This document shows, piece after piece, positions 1 to 8,906 of a stretch of DNA of 64,000 bases (the stretch's first letter is position 1; each line of letters starts with the position of its first letter). The translations under genes were made by a program, and so were the position numbers. The DNA is from Pseudoalteromonas sp. XI10 (GTDB lineage: Bacteria; Pseudomonadota; Gammaproteobacteria; Enterobacterales; Alteromonadaceae): contig NZ_LOPY01000060.1 of assembly GCF_001469895.1 (NCBI RefSeq), positions 124,001-188,000 of the forward strand, read 5' to 3'. The notes under the pieces are model-generated. The model saw only the letters and a list, made by a program, of their open reading frames with translations. It did no database searches and had not been told where the DNA came from.

Positions 1-113
1 TTAGCAAAAGAGAAGGTAGAGGTTTGGTAAAGTGGCGCACTCAGTGCGCCATGTGGGTCATTTGGTTTTTCTGGACCGTGAATACATTGTGTATGTAAGT
101 GATGCTTAGTCAT
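1..113 (-). CDS. Methionine gamma-lyase-like PLP-dependent enzyme (5' end only)
   Basis: Only the first 37 codons lie in the window; the gene continues to the left. The translated start reads MTKHHLHTQCIHGPEKPN and continues to LSAPLYQTSTFSFA, the typical N-terminus of the Cys/Met-metabolism PLP-dependent family (methionine gamma-lyase, cystathionine gamma-synthase/lyase), where the GAL..PLYQTSTF segment contributes to the tetramer and PLP pocket. The ATG at 113 is preceded by a weak purine stretch (CGAGAA). The PLP lysine lies outside the window, so the exact reaction cannot be assigned; methionine gamma-lyase (methionine to methanethiol, ammonia and 2-oxobutanoate) is the best guess. Confidence 0.72.
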   Translation of the reverse strand, partial: MTKHHLHTQCIHGPEKPNDPHGALSAPLYQTSTFSFA

Positions 114-247
114 TGTGTGTTCTCGTTTTTATTATCAGTACTTCATACTCATAAATAAAACGTAGATACCCACAATGCACAAGCATGCCGGATGCTCAGA
201 TGGCTAAATATCACTCAGCCGTTTTTATTAACTGTACACAAAAGTTG

Positions 248-1282
248 TCATTTTGTATTTTCGGTCTCTTTGTCGCTCGTACGTGAGGCAATTTTACGGG
301 CAATACTATTGGCAGTTTCCTTTAGCAAGCTGCGCTTATGCTCTAAGCGAGGTAACGGGCGACTAAGCTCCATCGCTTTATACCCTATACGCGCGGTAAA
401 AATACCAGCACTTAGCCCTTGCGCTGCACGGCCCGACAATTTCCCCAGTAATTCAGCGCTTAGTGCCGTTGCCGCTAAATCTGAGACTAACTCTGCACTA
501 CCAACAAACAATACTTGTTTCACTAATAAGCGATACAATTTAATACGGCTTGCATAACCAAAACCAATACCGTAAATACGGCCAATTTGCTCAATGAGCT
601 TAGTGCCACGCCATAGCACCGCCATCATATCGACTAAAGCCAACGGGCTTAGCGCAACCAATAAGCCAGACTCAGTAGCAAAACGGTTAATCAGTTTTTT
701 CGCTTGCTGATCTTGGCTTACCAATAAGCTATCGGCATATAAGGTCATGATTTCTTTATCGGTATGATGACTCGCTATTTGCTGCTTAAACTCTTCAAAC
801 CCAGTAAGCGTTTGATGTTTATTAAGCTTTTCAAGCCACGGTAATGCTTCACCTACTTGCTCGCTATTGAGTAAGCGGTCGGCCTCGGTTCGATGCAATT
901 GATTGCGCTTCAAACTTCTTAGCATGCGGTACTCGCGCCAAATAACACGGGCAATCAGTAGCACACCACTGAGAACAGCCGTTAAATACACCGAACCTAA
1001 AATAATTGATTGCTGGAACGTCACAAACAATGACATCGCAAACTCTAGTAACACTAAAACTAAAAAGCTAACAACAAACACCCCTTTTAGAGTTTGCCAT
1101 TTCGACTTTTTATACACAGGCTCAAGCTCAATGCTATCTTGCTGCTCTTCTTCAGTGTCGATAAATTCGGCGTTTTCTATCACTTTAGCAACTGTTAACT
1201 CCTCTGCAGGAGCTTCGTTGCTTGCAGAGCTTGAAATACGGCGACCTGCCTGAAAGTTCATCTCCTTTGGTTGCTCACTCAT
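248..1282 (-). CDS. ycjF: YcjF/TIGR01620 family DUF697 inner-membrane protein
   Basis: 344 residues. A charged, Glu-rich cytoplasmic N-terminus (1-65) is followed by two hydrophobic segments at roughly 68-90 and 95-115, a soluble stretch, and a C-terminal DUF697-type region with conserved small-residue/hydrophobic stretches (about 205-320). It overlaps the stop of ycjX by 4 nt and is the last gene of the psp-ycjX-ycjF cluster. In enterics ycjX-ycjF also lie near psp and are induced with it. The molecular function is not established; an envelope-stress role with the P-loop protein YcjX is inferred from context. Confidence 0.88.
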   Translation of the reverse strand: MSEQPKEMNFQAGRRISSSASNEAPAEELTVAKVIENAEFIDTEEEQQDSIELEPVYKKSKWQTLKGVFVVSFLVLVLLEFAMSLFVTFQQSIILGSVYLTAVLSGVLLIARVIWREYRMLRSLKRNQLHRTEADRLLNSEQVGEALPWLEKLNKHQTLTGFEEFKQQIASHHTDKEIMTLYADSLLVSQDQQAKKLINRFATESGLLVALSPLALVDMMAVLWRGTKLIEQIGRIYGIGFGYASRIKLYRLLVKQVLFVGSAELVSDLAATALSAELLGKLSGRAAQGLSAGIFTARIGYKAMELSRPLPRLEHKRSLLKETANSIARKIASRTSDKETENTK

Positions 1283-2691
1283 GTTAGTTTATCTCCTATC
1301 AGATACTGCATGACATGATCTAAACGAATATGCTTTAACCGTTTATCAGGGCATGGCAGTGGCGAAAACGATAAGAACTCAAAGCCCTGTTTTGGCCACT
1401 CTTGTTTGTTGAGCAGGCGTGACGGTGGCTGCGGCGGTAAATACGTTAGCCATTCTTGCTCGTCTAAAGGCTTGCCATAAATACAAGCTAGCTGCTGGCC
1501 TTTTTCAGCCACTTGGCGCGGCTCTGTAGCGCAGATAGATGACATTGCCATGGTTTCGATTTGCACGCCTTCGAACTTTAAGTGATTCGTTTGGTCATGC
1601 ACGATTGAATCAAGCAATAACGCTAAATCTTTATGATATTGCGCACTAATATGATCTGACTTATTGGCCGCAAACAGTAGCTTGTCGATGTTTGGTTTAA
1701 ACAAACGTTTAAAGAAGCTTGCTTCACCATAATTAAAGTGCGCCAACAATTGGTTAATAACACGGCTTTGCTCATGCAAGGTTTCGCTGCCTTCATTCAA
1801 GGCGCTGAGCACATCCACCAGCACAATTTGTCGGTCAAAATGACGAAAATGCTGCTCGTAAAAAGGTTTTACAACCTCTTTTACATAGGCTTTATAGCGC
1901 TTTTTAAGATGCGCTAAATTCGACCCTTCGGTTATGTCTTCAGGCACATTCGCAACCGGAAAAAACTGCAGTAGCGGCGCTCCTTTTAGCTCGCCTGGCA
2001 TCAGCATGCGACCAGGTTGCAGCATGGCAAGTTTGGTGTCGTTTTTAAGGCCCACTAATAACTGCTGATAAAGCGCTGCAACATCAGCAAGTTTGCTCTC
2101 ATCAACACTGGCTGATAAATCAAGTTCAGCAAGGGCTGTTAAAAATGGCTTCGCTTTTTCGTTGCGTGCTGCTTGCTGCAAGAGTGAGTATTGTGACTCA
2201 CACCAATCAGCAAATGATTGCTCTAGCATTGGTAAATCAAGTAGCCATTCACCAGGGTAATCAATAATATCTAAATAGAGCGTTGACTGCGGTGCAAAGT
2301 GACCTCGTAGCCCCGAGTTACTTTGGTACTTAATTGCTAAACGTAGCGTATTTATACGCTCGGTAGAGGCAGGCCAAGCTGGCTCACCTTCAACAGGTAA
2401 TAACGCTGATAATGCATTTGTGTATTCAAATGTCGGTATTGTCAGTGCTTGCTGCGGCACAATTTTTGTAGCGATATGACGCTTTTCGCGCATCACATCA
2501 AAAAAAGGTAAGTTTTTTTCGTCAGCTTGACTGGTTAAGTGTTTAACCAAGGCGGTAATAAAAGCGGTTTTGCCGCTGCCACTTAACCCTGTGACGGCTA
2601 ATTTCACGTGTTGATCTAAACTACGGTGAAGGGCTTTTTCCGCTTTATTTTTTAACGAATTAAAGGTGTTCTTTGCAAATGATTGGCTCAT
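1279..2691 (-). CDS. ycjX: YcjX family P-loop NTPase (DUF463)
   Basis: 470 residues. A Walker A motif GLSGSGKT sits at residues 35-42 and a second switch-like motif DIIDYPGEWLLDL near 138-150, the pattern of the YcjX/DUF463 family of GTPase-like proteins. The length matches the family (about 465). It lies 62 bp downstream of pspC in the same direction and overlaps ycjF by 4 nt, so the two are translationally coupled. YcjX proteins are psp-associated and induced by envelope stress in enterobacteria; substrate and partner are not known. The start ATG at 2691 gives the expected amphipathic N-terminus. Confidence 0.9.
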   Translation of the reverse strand: MSQSFAKNTFNSLKNKAEKALHRSLDQHVKLAVTGLSGSGKTAFITALVKHLTSQADEKNLPFFDVMREKRHIATKIVPQQALTIPTFEYTNALSALLPVEGEPAWPASTERINTLRLAIKYQSNSGLRGHFAPQSTLYLDIIDYPGEWLLDLPMLEQSFADWCESQYSLLQQAARNEKAKPFLTALAELDLSASVDESKLADVAALYQQLLVGLKNDTKLAMLQPGRMLMPGELKGAPLLQFFPVANVPEDITEGSNLAHLKKRYKAYVKEVVKPFYEQHFRHFDRQIVLVDVLSALNEGSETLHEQSRVINQLLAHFNYGEASFFKRLFKPNIDKLLFAANKSDHISAQYHKDLALLLDSIVHDQTNHLKFEGVQIETMAMSSICATEPRQVAEKGQQLACIYGKPLDEQEWLTYLPPQPPSRLLNKQEWPKQGFEFLSFSPLPCPDKRLKHIRLDHVMQYLIGDKLT

Positions 2692-2753
2692 AAAGTGTCT
2701 AGCACCTTATTTGCGCTGGGTATCACGATGCAAACAAGGTGCGTATATATCCT

Positions 2754-3155
2754 TTAAAGTTTGTTGATTTCACGGCTAACCGTAAATTCTGTTGATGTGA
2801 CATAGCGTTCCATCTCTTGTAAACGACCATCAACTCGAGCAAGACGATCTTTTAAGTCTTGCAATGCACGGCGAGGTGGTTCCCCTTTTTGCCATACTTT
2901 AAATTTTACTTCAAGCGGGTCTTGGTGAATGCTGTCTGTGCTTTTCTCTGTTTTTTCTGCTGGTTTTTTATCTAAAATAAACCAAGCAGCAATGTAAGCA
3001 ACAACAATAAATGGACCACCTGATAATAGCACTGCTGTCACGACTAAAATACGTACCAGCCAAAGCTCCATGTTAAAGTAATCGCTAATACCTGCGCACA
3101 CACCTGCTATTTTGCCACGCTCTGCGTCTCTAAATAATTCGCGTTTGGTACTCAT
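2754..3155 (-). CDS. pspC: Phage shock protein C
   Basis: 133 residues with an N-terminal PspC domain (about 5-65): the motif GKIAGVCAGISDYF followed by one transmembrane segment (about 34-61). The C-terminal half is polar and ends in a predicted amphipathic/coiled segment (about 95-130). PspC is an inner-membrane toxin-like sensor that, with PspB, recruits PspA and releases PspF during membrane stress. Its start overlaps the pspB stop by 4 nt. There is no pspD or pspE downstream; ycjX follows directly. Confidence 0.95.
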   Translation of the reverse strand: MSTKRELFRDAERGKIAGVCAGISDYFNMELWLVRILVVTAVLLSGGPFIVVAYIAAWFILDKKPAEKTEKSTDSIHQDPLEVKFKVWQKGEPPRRALQDLKDRLARVDGRLQEMERYVTSTEFTVSREINKL

Positions 3156-3385
3156 ACTTTACGTCTCCACTGCGGAGCCTCTTGATCAAGTAAGGCTTCT
3201 AATGTTTCAACACGCTCTGCCATTTTATCTGCTTTTTGTGCAAGCTCTAATAATTGGCGGTGCTCGTGTTCACTTAAACCTTGGCTCACTTGTTTTTTAC
3301 TACGGTAATGTAAAATTAGCCAAAGTGGGGCAACAACCACCATAAAAACAATAATCGGTGCCATCAAAACTTCTGCGTCGAACAT
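3152..3385 (-). CDS. pspB: Phage shock protein B
   Basis: 77 residues, the usual PspB length. It has one N-terminal transmembrane helix (about 6-26: VLMAPIIVFMVVVAPLWLIL) followed by the family signature HYRSKKQ and a leucine-rich coiled-coil region (about 38-68). PspB partners PspC at the inner membrane to transmit envelope stress to the PspA-PspF complex. It lies 57 bp behind pspA, a gap that carries a strong GC hairpin, and is translationally coupled to pspC. Confidence 0.94.
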   Translation of the reverse strand: MFDAEVLMAPIIVFMVVVAPLWLILHYRSKKQVSQGLSEHEHRQLLELAQKADKMAERVETLEALLDQEAPQWRRKV

Positions 3386-3422
3386 GGTACTCTCCTGTCA
3401 ATCCGTTATGTGTTTAAGCATT

Positions 3423-3438
3423 GGGGGACATGCCCCCA
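3423..3438 (-). other. Intercistronic GC hairpin between pspA and pspB
   Basis: The 57-bp pspA-pspB gap holds GGGGG-N5-CCCCC (flanked by a T-A pair) just after the pspA stop. It has no U-tract on the minus strand, so it is unlikely to be a full terminator. Such stems at 3' ends commonly protect upstream mRNA or attenuate transcription, which would suit the much higher PspA than PspB/C level known from other bacteria; that role is inferred. Confidence 0.5.
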
Positions 3439-3442
3439 TTTA

Positions 3443-4105
3443 TTATTTTTTATCTGCTAGTTTTTTCTTAAGCTCAGCTAGCTCATCATCAATCTTTTCG
3501 TCTTGCTGAAGACCAGCAATTTCGTCAGCTAATGATTTTTTACCAAGATCATAAGACTCTATTTGTGATTCTAGACCATCGATCTTAGTTTCGTAACGTT
3601 CGAAGCGGTTTAAAGCGTCTTCAACTTTAGAGCTGTCGAGTGCTTTTTTAACTTCAAGACGTGACTCAGCAGAGCGTTGACGTAAGATGATTGCTTTTTG
3701 ACGCGCTTTTGCATCAGCAAGCTTCTCTTGTAACGTGCTGACTTCTTGCTGTAGTTTCTCGATGTGAGACTCTACATGCTCAAGCTCAGTTTCAACCGCT
3801 GCGACTGCATCTGCTGACTTTTGCTTTTCAATCAGTGCTGCACGTGCTAAATCATCACGATCTTTATTTAGTGCTAATTCAGCTTTTTCTTGCCAGTCTG
3901 CAACTTGAACTTTCAAAGTTTCAACGCGACGTACTAGCTCTTTTTTCTCAGCAAGTGTTTTTGCTGATGTAGAGCGAACTTCTACTAATGTATCTTCCAT
4001 CTCTTGGATGATCAGGCGAACCATTTTTTCTGGGTCTTCTGCTTTATCTAAGATGGCATTGATATTAGAATTAACGATGTCTGCAAAACGTGAAAAAATT
4101 CCCAT
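3443..4105 (-). CDS. pspA: Phage shock protein A
   Basis: 220 residues, almost entirely helical coiled coil (PspA/IM30 family; E. coli PspA is 222). It begins MGIFSRFADIVNSNINAIL, the amphipathic membrane-binding helix, followed by the conserved EDPEKMVRLIIQEMEDTLV segment. PspA binds damaged inner membrane as ESCRT-III-like oligomers and, in unstressed cells, inhibits PspF. The start at 4105 has a clear AGAGGT ribosome-binding site. It is the first gene behind the divergent sigma54-type promoter at 4153-4170. Confidence 0.97.
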   Translation of the reverse strand: MGIFSRFADIVNSNINAILDKAEDPEKMVRLIIQEMEDTLVEVRSTSAKTLAEKKELVRRVETLKVQVADWQEKAELALNKDRDDLARAALIEKQKSADAVAAVETELEHVESHIEKLQQEVSTLQEKLADAKARQKAIILRQRSAESRLEVKKALDSSKVEDALNRFERYETKIDGLESQIESYDLGKKSLADEIAGLQQDEKIDDELAELKKKLADKK

Positions 4106-4152
4106 AACATTTACCTCTTTGGTGTTTTAACTTAATCAGTTGGTATATCTAG

Positions 4153-4170
4153 TATCAATATGCTTGCCAA
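4153..4170 (-). promoter_or_regulatory. Sigma54-type promoter of the psp operon
   Basis: Minus-strand TTGGCAAGCATATTGATA matches the sigma54 consensus TGGCACG-N4-TTGCA with GG-N10-GA instead of the canonical GG-N10-GC. It would start transcription about 40 nt upstream of the pspA ATG. PspF, encoded divergently, is the expected enhancer-binding activator. The AT-rich DNA between the two genes is suited to IHF bending, but I could not assign defined upstream activating sites. Confidence 0.72.
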
Positions 4171-4293
4171 CTTTTATAAACTTAGAATAACTTAATATAT
4201 TCAAACAGTTAAACTAAATTTATAAATTTCTTTAGTTCTCATAGATAATGAAATACACTAGATCTTAGTAAAAATGACTAAGAGTTAGGGAAT

Positions 4294-5367
4294 ATGAGCC
4301 AATTTCGCCAACAGGATAATTTACTCGGCCAATCTGACAGTTTTTTAAGTGTACTTGATCAAGTTTCGCAACTAGCCAGTTTAGAAAAGCCAGTCCTTAT
4401 TATTGGTGAGCGCGGTACGGGTAAAGAACTCATTGCTGCCCGTTTGCACTTCTTATCTAAGCGTTGGGACCAAAACTATATAAAGCTCAACTGTGCAGCG
4501 CTTAACGAAAACCTGCTCGAAAGTGAATTATTTGGTCATGAAAGTGGCGCATTCACCGGTGCTAGCAAACGCCACGAAGGCCGCTTTGAACGTGCTAATG
4601 GCGGTACGCTATTCCTTGATGAATTAGCCAATACCTCAGCGATGGTACAAGAAAAACTACTACGCGTTATTGAATACGGCGAATTTGAACGCGTTGGTGG
4701 TAAGCAAACCGTTAAAGTCGATACCCGTTTAGTCTGTGCGACCAATGAAGACTTACCAACCCTTGCTGAGCAAGGCGAATTTAGAAGCGACTTACTCGAC
4801 CGCCTCGCCTTCGATGTTATTACCCTGCCCCCTCTGCGTGAACGCCAAGAAGATATCATGTTATTGGCAGAACAATTTGCAATTAACATGGCCCGCGACC
4901 TTGAGTGGGAGCTATTTAGTGGCTTTACGCGTAGCGCCATCGAAACGCTACAATCTTATGAGTGGCCGGGTAATATTCGTGAATTAAAGAATGTGGTTGA
5001 ACGTAGTTTATATCGTCATGGTAACGAACATATTCCCGTTCACCAGATTATTTTAGATCCATTTGCGAGTAAATTTAGACCTAAACAGCGCGTTAAAGCT
5101 GCAGTTAGCAGTGCCCCTGTTGCAAACGTCGAAGCTGCGCCTATCGCCACGACACAAAATCAAGACGTTGTGACACTCAATAAGCCCGACATTCAATTTC
5201 CTTGTAATTTAAAGCAGCTGTCTAACGACTTTGAAATTGATGTCATTAAAAAAGCGCTTGAACATAGCCAATTTAACCAAAAGAAAACTGCAGAACACTT
5301 AGAATTAACGTATCATCAATTACGTGGCTATTTGAAAAAATACAATTTATTAGATCAGCAGCAATAG
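4294..5367 (+). CDS. pspF: Phage shock operon transcriptional activator PspF
   Basis: 357 residues. It is a sigma54 enhancer-binding AAA+ ATPase without an N-terminal receiver, as in PspF. Walker A GERGTGKE is at 38-45, the sigma54-contacting GAFTGA loop at 85-90, Walker B GTLFLDE at 104-110, arginine-finger region SDLLDRLAFD near 168-177, and a Fis-type helix-turn-helix at about 316-350. A ~50-residue Ala/Val/Thr-rich linker makes it longer than E. coli PspF (325). It is divergent from pspA and only 15 bp upstream of sapA in the same direction, so probably cotranscribed with the sap genes. Confidence 0.95.
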   Translation: MSQFRQQDNLLGQSDSFLSVLDQVSQLASLEKPVLIIGERGTGKELIAARLHFLSKRWDQNYIKLNCAALNENLLESELFGHESGAFTGASKRHEGRFERANGGTLFLDELANTSAMVQEKLLRVIEYGEFERVGGKQTVKVDTRLVCATNEDLPTLAEQGEFRSDLLDRLAFDVITLPPLRERQEDIMLLAEQFAINMARDLEWELFSGFTRSAIETLQSYEWPGNIRELKNVVERSLYRHGNEHIPVHQIILDPFASKFRPKQRVKAAVSSAPVANVEAAPIATTQNQDVVTLNKPDIQFPCNLKQLSNDFEIDVIKKALEHSQFNQKKTAEHLELTYHQLRGYLKKYNLLDQQQ

Positions 5368-5382
5368 TTAGAGGCTAATCAG

Positions 5383-6990
5383 GTGTTTAAACCGTTACTT
5401 GCTTTGTCTTTGGTGTGCTTAGTAGGCTGCCTAGATAACGAAGAAAAAACCACAGAACAAAAGAACCAGGGCTTAGTCTATTGCGCTGAAGCAAACCCTG
5501 TGTCGTTTAATCCGCAAGTGACAACGACAGGTTCGACTATCGATATTATCGCCAATCAGCTTTATGATCGCCTGTTAAGTATTGATCCAGTGTCTGCCGA
5601 GTTTAAAGCAGAGCTGGCAACTGATTGGAAAATTAGCCCAGACGGCAAAGCAATTACCTTTACCCTCCGTAAAGGGGTTAAATTTCATACCACAAAATAC
5701 TTTACTCCAAGCCGTGATTTTAACGCTGATGATGTAATTTTTACTTTCAGCCGCTTATTCGACGTTTATAACCCTTATCACTTTGTTGGCGATGCCAGCT
5801 ACCCTTATTTTCAAAGTGTGGGTATTGATCAGCTTATTCGTCGCATTGTGCGTGTTTCTGATTACCAAGTACGGTTTGAGCTTTATAATGCTGAAAGCAG
5901 CTTTTTAGCAAACCTTGCAACCGACTTTGCCGTGGTGTTATCCGAAGAATACGCCATGCAGCTTAAAGCGCGAAACCAAGAAAACTTATTTGACCAATAC
6001 CCTGTGGGTACTGGCCCTTATGTATATAAAGAATATCGTCGCGACCGTTTAATTCGCTATTACCGCAACCCAGACTACTGGAAACACCCTGTAGTACTTG
6101 AGCAACTGGTGTATGACATTACGCCAAACGGCACCACACGCGTTGCGAAAATGCTCACCAAAGAGTGTGATGTTACTGCGCACCCAAGCAGCGCACAGCT
6201 AAGTATTTTATCGCAACGTGAAGACATTAAAGTTCAAAAAGAGCAAAACTTAAATATTGGTTATTGGGCCTTTAACACAGAGCGCCCGCCTTTTGATGAT
6301 GTGCGTGTACGCCAAGCACTCGCAAGCGCCATTGATGTCGATAAAATCATGCAAGCGGTATATTACGGGAACGGCATTAAAGCGCAGTCTTTACTGCCTC
6401 CGGCTTCTTGGGCATTTGAAGCGCAAAAAGCCATGCCTGAATTTAACCCTGCACTTGCCAAAACATTACTCGCAGAAGCTGGCTACAAAAATGGCTTTGA
6501 TATGAATATTTGGGCCATGCCAGTAAGCCGTATTTATAACCCCAATGCCCGTAAAATGGCTGAGCTGATGCAAAGTGATTTACGCAAAATTGGTGTGAAC
6601 GTTAATATCGTCGAGTACGAGTGGAATACCTTTTTACAACGAATTGGTGAACATAGACACGATAGCGTGTTACTTGGTTGGGCTGCAGATACGCCAGACC
6701 CTGATAACTTTATGAGCCCATTATTAAGTTGTACTGCGACTTTCAGTGGTAAAAACCCAGCAAATTGGTGTCACCCTGAGTTTGATTTATTACTTACACA
6801 AGCCTTAGACACAACAGATCTTGAAAAGCGTAAACAATACTACAATCAGGCTCAGCGGATCATAGTGCAAGAGCTGCCTATTTTACCGATAGCCCATGGT
6901 ATGCGCTTTCAAGCAGCAAGTAGTGATGTTAAAGGCATCAGCTTAAGCCCTTTTGGTGGCATTTCACTAGCTAACGCGAGGAAAGAATAA
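5383..6990 (+). CDS. sapA: SapA-like ABC transporter substrate-binding lipoprotein
   Basis: 535 residues, SBP_bac_5 family (dipeptide/oligopeptide/nickel binding proteins). The start is GTG at 5383 with GAGG 8 nt upstream. A lipobox LVGC with Cys16 indicates a lipid-anchored periplasmic protein, whereas enteric SapA is usually soluble. Family features include the segment DWKISPDGKAITFTLRKGVKFH and GTGPYVYKEY. First gene of sapABCDF; adjacency to pspF is conserved in enterics. Sap systems are linked to antimicrobial-peptide resistance and, for SapBCDF of E. coli, putrescine export; the ligand here is unknown. Confidence 0.9.
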   Translation: MFKPLLALSLVCLVGCLDNEEKTTEQKNQGLVYCAEANPVSFNPQVTTTGSTIDIIANQLYDRLLSIDPVSAEFKAELATDWKISPDGKAITFTLRKGVKFHTTKYFTPSRDFNADDVIFTFSRLFDVYNPYHFVGDASYPYFQSVGIDQLIRRIVRVSDYQVRFELYNAESSFLANLATDFAVVLSEEYAMQLKARNQENLFDQYPVGTGPYVYKEYRRDRLIRYYRNPDYWKHPVVLEQLVYDITPNGTTRVAKMLTKECDVTAHPSSAQLSILSQREDIKVQKEQNLNIGYWAFNTERPPFDDVRVRQALASAIDVDKIMQAVYYGNGIKAQSLLPPASWAFEAQKAMPEFNPALAKTLLAEAGYKNGFDMNIWAMPVSRIYNPNARKMAELMQSDLRKIGVNVNIVEYEWNTFLQRIGEHRHDSVLLGWAADTPDPDNFMSPLLSCTATFSGKNPANWCHPEFDLLLTQALDTTDLEKRKQYYNQAQRIIVQELPILPIAHGMRFQAASSDVKGISLSPFGGISLANARKE

Positions 6991-8024
6991 TGATCCTTGA
7001 TTATATTCTGCGCCGCTTAGCACTGTTAATGTTTATGATGCTGACACTGAGTATCTTTACCTTTTCATTGAGCTTTTTGTTCCCGGGTGATGCACTAACT
7101 AACTTAAGCGGTATTACCAATAGTACCTTCTCACAAACCAGTGCCTTAGAAGACAAATTCCATTTTACTGAAAACTACGTAGTGCAATACTTTGCCTTTT
7201 TAGAGCGTATTATTCAGGGTGATTGGGGTATTTCATTTGCATCTGGCGAAAGCGTATTTCAGCATATTCAAGACTTATTTCCTGCAACGTTAGAGCTTAG
7301 CCTTTACGCATTATTTGTCTCGGTTGCTGTGGGCGTGCCGGGTGGTATTTTAGCTTCTGCTTACTACAAACGTTGGCCAGACAAATTTATAAACTCAGGC
7401 ACGCTTATTGGCTACTCGATGCCTGTTTTTTGGTTAGCGCTATTGTTGATCATGGTGTTTTCACTGCAACTCGGTTGGTTTCCGATGTCGGGCCGTATGG
7501 GTCTACTTTACGAAATTGAACCTATTACCGGCTTTATTTTAATCGATATCATATTAGGTGACTTTCCGTATGATGGCATGGCATTTTTAGATGCAATACA
7601 CCACCTAACCTTGCCTACCATTGTACTTGCCATGTATCCGACCACAGTACTGGTTCGCTTTACCCGCGACTCTATGCTGAAAGTACTCGATCAGAGTTAC
7701 ATTAAAACAGCACGCGCTAAAGGCTTAAACCGTGCACAGCTGATCCTTCACCACGCTCTGCGTAATGCGTTGCTACCGGTTATTAAACAAATAGGTTTAC
7801 AGTTTAGTACCTTGATCACCCTTGCGATGATCACCGAAGTTATTTTCTCATGGCCGGGCATTGGTCGTTGGCTTATCGATAGTATTTATCAGCGCGACTA
7901 CCCTGCGATTCAAGGTGGCTTACTCGCTGTTTCTATGTTCGTTATTTTAGCTACCATTATTGCTGAGCTCACTTATACCTTATTCGACCCATTATCGCGG
8001 AACCAAGCTCATGGCAAAGTTTAA
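6990..8024 (+). CDS. sapB: SapB-like ABC transporter permease
   Basis: 344 residues, binding-protein-dependent inner-membrane permease of the DppB type with about six transmembrane helices. The N-terminal motif YILRRLALLMFMMLTLSIFT is typical of DppB/OppB/SapB. The cytoplasmic EAA loop that contacts the ATPase is SYIKTARAKGLNRAQLILHH (about 229-248). Its ATG overlaps the last base of the sapA stop codon, implying translational coupling. It pairs with SapC to form the channel. Confidence 0.93.
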   Translation: MILDYILRRLALLMFMMLTLSIFTFSLSFLFPGDALTNLSGITNSTFSQTSALEDKFHFTENYVVQYFAFLERIIQGDWGISFASGESVFQHIQDLFPATLELSLYALFVSVAVGVPGGILASAYYKRWPDKFINSGTLIGYSMPVFWLALLLIMVFSLQLGWFPMSGRMGLLYEIEPITGFILIDIILGDFPYDGMAFLDAIHHLTLPTIVLAMYPTTVLVRFTRDSMLKVLDQSYIKTARAKGLNRAQLILHHALRNALLPVIKQIGLQFSTLITLAMITEVIFSWPGIGRWLIDSIYQRDYPAIQGGLLAVSMFVILATIIAELTYTLFDPLSRNQAHGKV

Positions 8025-8904
8025 TTTTTTCTCTGAAGAGTCGAATAAATCGCCGTTAGCGCGATTTTGGAAAAAATTTAAAACCAATCACCCTGCCCTT
8101 GTGGGTTTATGGTTGTTTATTGCGTTAGTGTTACTGGCCGTGTCTGCACCACTCCTTGCACCTTATGGCGTGAACCAGCAACACAGCGATGCTCTGCTGT
8201 TACCTCCATCGTGGCATGATGCAGGTGACGTACGCTTTTTATTAGGCACCGACGATTTAGGCCGAGATGTGTTATCGCGCTTAATGAATGGTGCAACCTA
8301 CACCTTTGGTTTGTCGGTTGTCGCCGCTTTGATCACCACAGTAATTGGGGTATTAGTAGGTACTTTTGCTGGGATCAGTCGGGGTATTCGCTCAAGCTTT
8401 TTGAATCACTTGCTTGATATTACGTTATCTATTCCATCGCTGTTACTAGCCATCATTATTATTGCGATTCTTGGCCCGGGCTTAATGAATACAGTATGGG
8501 CGATTATTTTAGCCTTACTGCCTCAATTTATTCACTCGGTACGTAACTTAATTGTTGAAGAGCTTAACAAAGATTACATCACGGCATTTAAACTGGATGG
8601 TGCGTCAAACTGGCATATTCTCGCCCGCGGTATCTTCCCGAATATTTACGAGCATATTGTGGTTATTTTTACCATGGCGCTTTCTACGGCTATTTTGGAT
8701 ATCTCGGCACTTGGCTTTTTAAAATTGGGCGCACAGCCCCCAACCACAGAATGGGGTGCCATTTTGGCTGAAAACTTGGGTTTAATTTACCTTGCCCCTT
8801 GGACTGTTGGCTTACCGGGCGTATTATTATTTTTAGCAGTACTGTCTACCAATTTAGTAGGTGACGGTTTACGCCAAGTGCTTAAAGAACGTAAGGCCGA
8901 CTAA
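8011..8904 (+). CDS. sapC: SapC-like ABC transporter permease
   Basis: 297 residues starting at the ATG at 8011 (MAKFNFFSEESNK), which overlaps the sapB end by 14 nt; a longer reading frame upstream would overlap sapB by 65 nt and add a non-homologous N-terminus, so it is rejected. Length matches E. coli SapC (296). It has about six transmembrane helices, the DppC-type periplasmic motif LLGTDDLGRDVLSRL (about 79-93) and the EAA loop DYITAFKLDGASNWHILARG. It is the second permease subunit of the sap transporter. Confidence 0.92.
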   Translation: MAKFNFFSEESNKSPLARFWKKFKTNHPALVGLWLFIALVLLAVSAPLLAPYGVNQQHSDALLLPPSWHDAGDVRFLLGTDDLGRDVLSRLMNGATYTFGLSVVAALITTVIGVLVGTFAGISRGIRSSFLNHLLDITLSIPSLLLAIIIIAILGPGLMNTVWAIILALLPQFIHSVRNLIVEELNKDYITAFKLDGASNWHILARGIFPNIYEHIVVIFTMALSTAILDISALGFLKLGAQPPTTEWGAILAENLGLIYLAPWTVGLPGVLLFLAVLSTNLVGDGLRQVLKERKAD

Positions 8905-8906
8905 TT

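Noticed and set aside
192..557. Plus-strand open frame of 121 codons
   Set aside because: It lies largely antisense to ycjF, has no ribosome-binding site and no recognisable domain.
7960..8010. Upstream extension of sapC
   Set aside because: It would overlap sapB by 65 nt and adds an N-terminus absent from SapC proteins; the ATG at 8011 gives the family length.
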